From Coptis chinensis (taxonomy: Eukaryota; Streptophyta; Magnoliopsida; Ranunculales; Ranunculaceae): a DNA stretch of 64,000 nt. This document shows positions 55,080 through 64,000 of the stretch, in pieces (the stretch's first letter is position 1; every line of letters begins with the position of its first letter). Below the pieces are notes generated by a model, which had not been told where the DNA came from, made no database searches, and was given only the letters and a program-made list of their open reading frames with translations. The stretch is from contig CM027377.1 of assembly GCA_015680905.1 (NCBI GenBank), positions 10,006,501 to 10,070,500 on the forward strand, given 5' to 3'. The position numbers were made by a program, and so were the translations under genes.

Positions 55080-56905
55080 AATGATTTGCATATGAATTTT
55101 CAAAATAATTAGGCAGTCCAGAGGTGTATATCAGATATGTTTCCAGGATTTGTTAATTTAGGCAGTCCAGAGGTGAATATCAGAACTTTCTCTTAGTTAG
55201 TTTAAGCACTAAGCAAGTGTGTTGTTATTTTGTACCTCCTCTGGATGAAACACTCTTGAATATTGTTGAGGAGGACAAAGCAGCGAAGGTCTATGTAAGA
55301 GCTCCCAAATTTTAATATAGGTTGGGGTCACCTTATTGGTTAAGCTCCAAAAGACAAGGGTGCAAAGTGTGAAGTCCAATCATTGGTTAAGCTGAATTTA
55401 AAATTGCTTAGTAAGGATAAACGGCTAGGTATGTGCTATTTGTTTTGATGGATTCTTTATTTTTTGCTATATCCCTACATGTTTGTTTACCTTTTAATTG
55501 TAGTTAGTTATGTTGCACTTGCATTGTCACTGAAATTTACTCCTTTGGTTTAGGTAAAGTCTATCTAACAACGACATGAACACGTGCGTCAGTGTCCAAC
55601 ACACTGACTTACATTAACATGACAAAATGACAAGAAATTTCTAAAGTTAAGACGGGCTTCTGTGCATTAGAAGGGCTGAAGGGGACTTAATTGTCCCCAA
55701 ACTGTAAGGAATAGATTCGTGAACCATGTAGATATTGTTTTACCATCTAATTCATCTTCACACCCCTCTTGTCATTATGCCATTGATTGACCTTTTAAAA
55801 TTACTTTGTGTTTTGTCATTATGTGTGTGTGTTGCCTGTTTTAGTTGGGGATGGACTTGATTTTTCAGAATTGAATCTAACATTTTCATCATAAAATGTG
55901 TTGCATCTGTAGGTGTTGATGGATTCAAGGAAGTTGCAAGGCTTGCAACTCATACCGTTCTGGCAGCATGTGGATTAGAACATAAGAAATCCATTGTCCG
56001 CCCCTTTCCTGACTCAGTATGCATACATAATAATCAAACCAAGCAGCTTCATATGTCGAATCTAATGCCAAGTTCCTGTAGAGAATGCTTTTATGCCTTT
56101 GTAAAGGATACAGTCAAAGCTGTCTTGTCTGAACAAAAGTTCTAGTCTAGCAAGGTGTTAGAAGATGAGAGGTGGTGGCTCTAGGCAGAGTAAATTGCCT
56201 TTCTTACTGCTAAATATGAACTGAGATGAAACTTTATAGAGATTCGTTAGTGGCTTCTTGTCATGCCCCAAAACACTCTTGATTTTACCGATTAGAGGCA
56301 CACTTTGCAGTCCCTTTCTTGTTTTGGCACCTTTTGAATGAGCGCCTTCAGTGTGGGTTACCAATGTGATGCCCAACTGAGAGCCCGTGCTTGTTGCAGT
56401 GAGGAGTTATTATGGTGAAATACATGTACATCCTCATCTTTGTTTGATAGGCTGTTCTTATTTCTCACAGAAGGGACTTACTCTTCAGTCCATCCAGAAG
56501 GCATTTGTGTTTTTGATGCTGGAGAGTTTACCTGGGTGCTGGTGTTTGATTCTGAATATGCTGAAGCAAATTGGAACTCAAGTTGTGAGGATTGTTAATT
56601 AGAGCTGGTCGCGGGCAAAATGAAGTTAAAGAATGTTGGCAAGCATAAAGTGTTAGGTAGATGTTTGAAGTGTAATGGTGTATTGCTGTTTTGTTTTAGT
56701 TTTAAACTATTTTGATTCTTGACCTTATAGTTGCTTTAGGGGTATCCATTTTTGCTGTATGTAAATAGAATTTTGGAGCACGGAATTTATCCGATTTTTG
56801 TGCAAATAGAATTGTATTAGTTAAAATTCATTCACTCGGGGAGAGACTCATTTTGAAATGAATATCTACTAATCTTTTGACTAATTAGTATTGTATTAGA
56901 TAAAC
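55080..56905. other. No gene assigned
   Basis: One plus-strand stretch at about 55912-56016 reads GVDGFKEVARLATHTVLAA and CGLEHKK, coding-like but unassigned. The remaining TOC1 exons were looked for and not found. A faint CGTGTCC-type repeat lies near 55578-55625. Confidence 0.35.
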
Positions 56906-56906
56906 A

Positions 56907-59140
56907 CTAGTTTTTGTGCCCGTTCAACTAACGGGGACTGTTTTTATACAATTGATTTGATTTTTTTTTAATATTTTTTGAATTATTCTGTATAAAAAAA
57001 GTTTTAACTATTTGTAGAAAGGGCATTGAGGCATAATAATATAGTATTAATAAAAGAAAAAAAATAGCTCAACAAACATAATTAATTTGATTTATGACCA
57101 AACCACTGATAAATCCTAAAATTTAAAAGTAGAATCTATCTTTCTTTCATGCACAAATCAAAATTGGAAAAGTCATTGAACTCAAAATTTAACTATTGAC
57201 ACTTTTTAATTGATTATATTTTGACATCCAATAATTTGTTGTCCCTAATTTACACTCATGAAAAAAGAATTATTTATATTTTTAAATTACATAAATCAGC
57301 ACCCTTCACAGAACGGGTACCGTTTTCATAAAATTGATTTTTTTTTTAATTCATTTTGAATTATTCTGTACCAAAAAGTTTTAGCTATAGAATATTGTAA
57401 TGATTCAAATTTGGATGAAAAGACAAATACTACAACCCTACATGGGTTATAGTATTAATAAAAGAAATAATAGCTTAACAAACATAATTAATTTTTGATA
57501 TAATTGATTTGATTTTTTTTAATAATTTTTGAATTATTATGTACCAAAAAGTTTTAACTATAGAATATTGTAATAATTCAAATTTTGATGAAAACACAAA
57601 TACGACAACATAGTATTAATAAATGAAAAAATAGTTCAACAAACATAATTAATTTGATTTATGACCGAACCACTAACAAATCCTAGAATTTAGAAGTAGA
57701 ATCCGTAAAACTTGTGCAACATGTGATATCATCGATTTTTTTTAAAGGTTGTGTATAATTTTTTTTTTTTTTTTTTTTTTTTTAAAACTTGTAAGAGCAT
57801 AGTCAATTAGTAATTAGCAACATTTAGTAATTTTTAAATTTTGAATATTGTAAGAGACAATGAAGTCAAGTAATTCCATAACAAATAGCATAGACTCATA
57901 TAAGAAAGGAAATTAAAACACATAATGATCACCTAAGCTATATTGATAAGGTGAAATCAAAATCAAAATTTTTACCTTCGGTTCAAGCATTAAAGGCACC
58001 TTAGTCCCCACCGTAGCAGCATTTTTTATCAAAATATTTTAATGATTCAAATTTTGATCAAAATGAATTTGTTTTTGAAATATTCAATGTGCCCCATATT
58101 TTTTGTTGTCCTTGATAGCGAATGATTTAAATTTCCAAATTTTAGTTAAGAAAATAATATATTTTCCAAAGTTGAATTGATTTTTTTAAACTCATTCAAT
58201 GTGGTCGGGCTTGTTTTGTTAAAACCCATTCAGTTTTCGATTTCGCGCTAATTATTCTTTGAGATTAGTTAAATGTTGTTGCATCCAATTTCCGCTTTTC
58301 CATTAATTATTTTTTGAGGTTAGTTCCATGCATTTTCATCTAGTTTTTTTTTTTTTTTCTCGTTAATTATTTTTTGAGGTTAGTTCGATGTTCCCATTAA
58401 TTGTTCTTTGAGGTTAGTTCGATGCGTTTGCATTCAATTTTTGATTTCTTGTTAATTGTTCTTTGAGGTTAGTTCGATGCATTTGCATTCAGTTTTCAAT
58501 TTCCGTTAATTACTCTTTGAGGTTAATTCAAAGCGTTGCATCCAGTTTCCAATTTTCCGTTAATTATTCTTTGAGGTTAGTTTGATGCATTTGCATTCAA
58601 TTTTCAATTTTCCATTAATTGTTCTTTGAGGTTAGTTCATTTGCATTCAGTTTTTGATTTTCTGTTAATTATTCTTTGAGATTAGTTCAATGCATTTACA
58701 TTTAGTTTTTTATTTTCCGTTAATTACTTTTTGAGGTTAATTCAAAGCGGTTGCATCCATTTTCCAATTTCCCGTTAATTATTCTTTAAGGTTAGTTTGA
58801 TCTATTTGCATTCAATTTTTTATTTTATGTTAATTATTCTTTGAGGTTAGTTCATTTGCATTCAATTTTTTATTTTTTGTTAATTATTCTTTGAGATTAG
58901 TTCAATGCATTTACATTCAATTTTTTATTTTCCGTTAATTACTCTTTGAGTTTTTTTTTGAAATAATTACTCTTTGAGGTTAATTCAAAGCAGTTGCATC
59001 CAACCGTTAATTATTCTTTGAAGTTAGTTCATTGCAGTTGCATCCAGTTTCCAATTTCCTGTTAATTGTTCTTTGAGGTTAGTTCAATGCATTTGCATCC
59101 AATTTATAATTTATCGTTAATTATCTAAGGTGGTGTGTAA
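56907..59140 (-). mobile_element. Helitron 3' end with degenerate internal copies (5' end not found)
   Basis: On the minus strand the element ends with the hairpin CCGTTAGTTGAACGG, then GCACAAAAACTAG before a T; + strand CTAG is at 56907-56910. Three diverged direct copies of the subterminal sequence (ATTGATTTGATTTTTTTT, TTGAATTATTCTGTACC) start near 56940, 57325 and 57495. The second is preceded by a decayed hairpin (57303-57322). This suggests stacked truncated copies of one family. I could not fix the 5' terminus; the right coordinate only marks the end of the minisatellite. Confidence 0.65.
58215..59130. repeat. Minisatellite of about 16 copies, period about 50-60 bp
   Basis: Each unit holds TTAATTATTCTTTGAGGTTA, GTTCGATGCATTTGCATTCA and ATTTTCGATTTTCC. 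TTTGAGGTTA-type words recur near 58256, 58312, 58373, 58407, 58462, 58515, 58570, 58625, 58675, 58730, 58785, 58840, 58890, 58975, 59017 and 59070. Alternate units carry GTTCGATGC and TTCAAAGCG versions, hinting at a higher-order repeat. Confidence 0.93.
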
Positions 59141-59339
59141 TACAAACTTCTATTGATCCTTCTGTAGTGTTCATAAGAGACAGGAAATAAAATAAGCTCA
59201 AAACTTAAATCAAACAGATCTTTGTAACGACTCATGAGAAAGGAGAACATGTAACAAATGGTTTAAAGTTGTGTCGAATTGATCTTGTTCTCCAAGGCTT
59301 GACTATCTTATTACCTCAAAAAGTGAGTTGGATAGCTAT

Positions 59340-59460
59340 TAGCCCCCAAAAAAAGTTGACTACCATGCACAGTACCTTCATGGATTCGAACCACCATCCT
59401 TTGAGATGTGTTTCCATACTCAAGTGCTCTTCCATATATTGAGCTAAAGTTTTACTTTAA
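59340..59460 (-). repeat. tRNA-derived SINE-like element
   Basis: The minus strand reads TAGCTCAATATATGGAAGAG, then GTGGTTCGAATCC about 35 bases later, good matches to the A and B boxes of a Pol III promoter in tRNA-derived SINEs. It ends in a stretch with TTTTTTTGGGGG. Exact ends are not defined. Confidence 0.5.
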
Positions 59461-62400
59461 TATAACAAAGTTAAGAAAAGTATTACTCGGCTAATTCACG
59501 ACAACAATATATAGACTAAGAACCTCAACAAAACAAAACCATATAAACACAACATTGCACTTATTTACTTTGTTTTAAGAGGAAATAAAGAAAGGAAAAA
59601 CATTATTTGTTTTTTTATCTTAATTTTTCAGACATGGATGCTAGCTTCAGTTGTGGCATGTGGAGAAATATAGTGAATTCAAACACACGTGTAAACTAAA
59701 ACAACTAAGAATAAGAAAATGCAGCCATTTGTTAAGCAATCCTATTGAATGAGATGTCTCCAAGATTCAGTTTATCTCACCAATAAAATTCACGTGATCA
59801 AAATTTCAATCTCAACCCAATTATGAAAATTACATAGAGGACATAGGTTATGTAAGAGCAATTGCTGAACTTACCAAATATAAACTGAAGTAATAGGATT
59901 TTAACTAAAAACGAAGATTGAGAAATATCTAACCATTAACAGTGTTACAGTGATATAGTCATGTAAGTGTTGCATGTAATGAAAACCAAAAGAAATATAT
60001 TCAAAGCTAAAGAAAAATAGGGAATTGAGAAGGCGACTTCCCCTGATTTATTGTAATATTTCTTATTTTCCTCCTGAATTTTAAATTGGAGTAAAATTGA
60101 CATGGACACCCTTAGAGTAAATCCCTGTTAAAGCTAGCCAAAGTTCAAGCAAAGACTACCATATAAAAAGTTTAATACCTACTAATGTACCATAATGGCA
60201 AAAAAGAAAGAATGAAGAAAAAAAAATATATATTTCCTATGAATATTATGCCCTATTCAAGTCAAGCTCATGATGAATACTATTTCAAGCATTAATAAAT
60301 ATGATATATATATATATATATATAACTCTTTTGACGTGTCGATGGTCTTTAGTACGTATTTGATTATATCTTAGATAGCTGTAAGTGATGTTGGATAGTT
60401 GAGATTGTGTTCTGAATTATTGCTACAATCTGAAACATAAAAGCTAACAATTAAGTGCTTGGGAAGAAACAAATGAATTTCGGTTGCCAAATGGAAAACT
60501 AAACTGCAAATCAATTTGAATTATCCATAAGTAATGCATATGTCAGAGTAATTAGAAAGTAAATTTTTTCCATCCCAATTCAATTTCAATCTATACTCGG
60601 TTTCTTCTATAATAATCATTCAATGCAAGCCTAAAAGGTAATTTGATGCTCGAAAGTTGAATATGATGTATTGATGCCTTCACGGAAGGATTATATAGCC
60701 GCTAAATTATTAGTTGAACATGGTAATGATTGTATTGATAAATTCACCGAGTGAATTGCAGGGGAGAAATTTTAGGGGAGTATTCTTACAGCAAGTTAAT
60801 AATTCAAAAGGAATTTTCTAACCAATGAAAACTATCTCATGCAACCAAACATATCGTTCATAAAATCAAACACTTGTCAGAATTATAAATCACTAATAAT
60901 ATTGTTTGCATACGAATCATATCCTTTTCATGAAGTGGTTGTGTTCAGAGCATATTTGGCTGAATGCTATTTAATAAAAACAATGAGAGTGGTTTCAATC
61001 AAAGAATAAGAAGGCAATATAACTGTGGTTAAAACATAAATCAATTCAAACATTTTATTAGTACTTAAAAAAAACTGAAAAACAAATATATTTACCTCAG
61101 TTGAAGCCGTATTGACAACCTTGCTCCACTTTTTGGTAAAATACTAAAATTCAACATAAATTGTTTTAAGTTCTAGCGGTTACACATAAGAAATAAAAAA
61201 TTCCAAATATTAAAATAAACCATATGCATGATAAGCTCTAATATATTAGGTTTAGACGTCTGTTGTATTTTTAAGCATGCCTGTTCAGACTTCCAATTAA
61301 AAAGCTACATCAACAAAAATAAAATAAAATAGATATATCTAACAGGTTGCTATTACATTTGGTGTAATATCTATCGCATGACTCTTATAGTCTGGCTTTA
61401 GTTACCACCACTGCAACAAATTCAACCTTATGCGATTGTAGAGACATTTTAATAACTTCATTATACCACCTGCTTGATTGTTGTATGCTACCACTAAATT
61501 TGTATTAAAAAAAAAAAAAAAAAAAAAACCCCCATTTCAACAGCACTTTGGAGGCCATCCTTCCAAAAGATTTATGGCCAGGCCTGCTATTTTAAAAGTT
61601 TTCATTTTGGTCCTTTAAATTTTACGTATTGCCTGTGCCTTGTGTATATACTAAACTAAAAGCAGAAGGTGTTGAGACTGCAATATAGAATAGTAACATG
61701 TAGAGGACAATTTGTCAAGTTATGGGTGCTTCTGACCAATTAAGAATAGAAGTAACTTCTTAGCCTCATTCAGTATTATGCATATGAAATATTGACTATT
61801 GATACAAATTACAGATTGAAACTTCTGAAGGCAATTGAGTCTTGTTGATATGTACATACATCTTCTGAAACCTATGCAAACTACTACTATTATGCATGTC
61901 TCTATGTACCAATGTTGTATGCTGGACTGTGTAGTTCATTCAGTTCAGTAGCTCTATTAACTTCTTAGCATCTCTTTGTGCTTGCCAATGCCTAAAGTGC
62001 CACCTGAAACGTTGCAAAGGGCTTTATGGTCACAGAGACATGACCATTCTGTCGCTTTTGGCAAGCAGCATACTTATGCACCATGTCTTGAATCCCTACA
62101 AAGGCCACCAGGAACTCCACAACTTGTATAACGATTATCCTTGTTAGAATGTAACCCTCTTGATCAACGAAAGTTGTCAAACATGAAAAATCTATTAAGA
62201 CTTGGCATAATCACACGATAAGAAGTAGTGCTAATGGGAAAAAATCAAAGAAAAAAAACTATACAAATATTAAAGCTAAAAATGATCTCAATGATCATAA
62301 AATTCTACAATGATCAGTACATACCTGCTAATTAGAAGTTCTAGATTGGAATGACCATGATACAGTAACCATTCTTGTTTATCAAAGCAAGTGGGGAAAA

Positions 62401-62920
62401 AAAATCATATCGCAAAATTATGTCGATATCAAATGCAAATATACCAACCTTAAATAATTACCTTAGTTTGGAATATGTACGATCCACGCTAGAAAAGAAG
62501 TCTGCACAAAATTTTTGCGGTGGGTTCATCAAATTATAACTGACAAACCAAAGAATATTCTCTATCAAATCTACTTTTGTTCATTAAATCATGTCATCCC
62601 CTTGCCATGTCCAATTGATATCATCTAAAAAAGAAGAACCTACCACAAAAGAGCCACCAATGAAAAACTATGCATGAAGAATCGAATATCAAAGTAATTA
62701 AATTGCGCACTAACATATGGTTATACAATTAGTCCAAGATTAAAGAGGCGATGAATCTGTAAAACCTTAAAGATTGAACATAGTAAAGTAGTTGATACAC
62801 ATAAATATTCTTACAAACCCCTTTTACTGTATTGCCCAATCATGATGAACAACAACAACGGTAAGTAGTTGAATAACACTGACTTCCAAAGTTTACCGCT
62901 AGAGTATGGAATTGAAGTAT
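59461..62920. other. Gene-free stretch
   Basis: AT-rich sequence with (TA)n at about 60305-60324 and an A run near 61506-61527. A minus-strand frame at 61992-62180 (62 codons) has no match. I see no gene or transposon end. Confidence 0.45.
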
Positions 62921-62939
62921 TGAAGAAGTAAAGTCAAAA

Positions 62940-63343
62940 AGTGATCTCCAAAGGTTGGATTGATTGGATGCTTGGAAATCCACAGCTTCAGCCTTCCCTT
63001 GGTAAATATTTTCTGCTATGGGGGTTTTGAAGGTTGGATTCAAACCAAGAGACTGATCAACCCAAACAGCACTAACAAAGGATAAAACTGGTCCTCCTTC
63101 AGTCAGTCCAGTGAACATGTCAACCTGTTCTTTAGCAACTGAATTCAGATCTTGCAAACTTTTAACTTCTAAACAACTGAGCAATTTTGTTAAGGTCGAA
63201 CCCTTAGCACCATTTGCTAACAAATTCAATGCAAGTTGCATACAATATGGAGAGTATACAAAATTTTCCTCTTTGGCTTTGCCGAGTGCAAGATCTTTGG
63301 CAAGTCGATGACATGAAAAATGCGAGAGAAACGATTGAATCAT
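62940..63343 (-). pseudogene. Plant serpin gene fragment
   Basis: The minus frame reads RLAKDLALGKAKEENFVYSP, then LNLLANGAKGSTLTKLLSCL, GGPVLSFVSAVWVDQSLGLN and PTFKTPIAENIYQGKAEAVD before FQ. This is the N-terminal third of a plant serpin (family: NVIFSPxSI, GSxGATKDQ, LSVANGAWIDKSL, AEVDFQ). The reactive-centre loop and all downstream parts are missing; after FQASNQSN the frame loses similarity. A 19-base piece at its end (GTTGGATTGATTGGATGCT) is repeated at 63522-63540. No defect is seen inside the fragment, so truncation rather than decay has inactivated it. Confidence 0.88.
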
Positions 63344-64000
63344 TTTTTTTAATGAGCAAAGAACTTCCTTTTAGTTATTCAGGTTTTCCAGAAGAAGTCG
63401 GCGTTCGTTCAAGGGATAGAAATAAAGGTTTGTGGGAAGAAGTGAAGAACAGAAATTAACCCATCGTTAATTTCAGTACTTCACCAATTAAAACCTCTGT
63501 GGACATTGATTGTGTAGAATAGTTGGATTGATTGGATGCTAGGTCTTTCTTTGTCCGTGTCCATTGCAAGCTCCAGAAAATGCTCACATCTGACTGTGTA
63601 TTGTTTAGCCAGAGTTCCTCATCAAAATGGAGGTGCACTTAACTTGAGATCTGACATGGGGATCACCCATCCACCCTTAAGATAAAGCGTTCATATGGCT
63701 TTCCAGGTTCTGCCAATACCGAGCCCAATCTTACTCAAATGAAGAGCTTTGATTGTCACTCAAACAAATACCAGCAATATGCTTCACCCTGTGTTTGGGG
63801 CAATGAAGTAAGCTTATTGTATTTTGCAGCATGTAATATGTCTTGTATAGCATTATAGTTCATGTTAGCTCCTGCTTTTTGGGATATATTAATATTATTT
63901 TTCTAATTGTCCTGTTTGTGTTATTCGGTCCTTGCTTTATTCATTTTTTTCATGTGAAAGTTGAAACGCCTCGTCCAGTTTTTCGTTTTATGGAATTGTT
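63344..64000. other. Upstream of serpin fragment; no gene seen
   Basis: Contains the short repeat at 63522-63540. I see no coding exon with a family match. Confidence 0.4.

Noticed and set aside
58215..59130. CRISPR-like or coding repeat
   Set aside because: No unique spacers and no continuous frame; it is a simple minisatellite.
61992..62180. 62-codon minus-strand frame with a cysteine-rich alternative frame
   Set aside because: I briefly considered a small secreted cysteine-rich peptide, but that frame has a stop and no signal peptide.

Overview
This is a nuclear window from a flowering plant, most likely a eudicot. It is AT-rich and intron-rich, and the recognisable proteins are plant ones: a RUS-family protein, a TOC1-type pseudo-response regulator, a HAK/KUP potassium transporter, CYP94 and a plant serpin. 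Almost no gene is intact. I recognise pieces of about fourteen unrelated host genes, most of them truncated, frameshifted or carrying stops, packed among Helitrons, an LTR retrotransposon, a solo LTR, MITEs and minisatellites. The species cannot be named from the sequence.

Left part (1-26070). On the minus strand three host-gene pieces lie head to tail: an ASCC3/DExH14-type helicase (16450-10701), the first six exons of a RUS3-like gene (9920-8944), and exons of an At1g74240-type mitochondrial carrier (8334-1891). All six RUS exons have usable splice sites. They join in phase to the first three carrier exons, giving an open chimeric reading frame of about 330 codons (9920-6348). Further downstream the carrier exons are partly triplicated and pseudogenic. 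At 16504-25746 a 9.2-kb Helitron interrupts the helicase side. It carries fragments of ribosomal protein genes RPL10A and RPS24. A Ty3/Gypsy element (18829-25036, target duplication TACAT) sits inside the RPL10A exon. That element in turn holds a minisatellite, a CYP94 cytochrome P450 fragment and a hAT-type MITE.

Tandem copy (30519-35392). The carrier tail and its downstream sequence (about 1286-5884) recur about 29.2 kb further on. Sequence at 1-770 matches the two flanks of the 9.2-kb Helitron, so the window begins inside one copy of a tandemly duplicated block and contains a second and part of a third. The match at 1-60 also supplies an unoccupied version of the Helitron insertion site.

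Middle (35393-50000). Here are the promoter-proximal half of an SRP19 gene, a 361-bp structure with two 56-bp units inverted against two more, a HAK/KUP pseudogene, two short Helitrons (28797-28984 and 42171-42461), a palindrome-rich repeat split by a solo LTR, a nitronate monooxygenase-like pseudogene, an F-box-associated fragment, and one unrecognised but coding-looking terminal exon at about 48890-49203.

Right (51560-64000). This part holds an OTU-like gene remnant lacking the catalytic cysteine, a TPR fragment, a TOC1 pseudogene, a Helitron 3' end at 56907 followed by a minisatellite of about 16 copies, a long gene-free stretch, and a serpin fragment. The genes do not form a pathway. What links them is mobile-element-associated duplication and decay.
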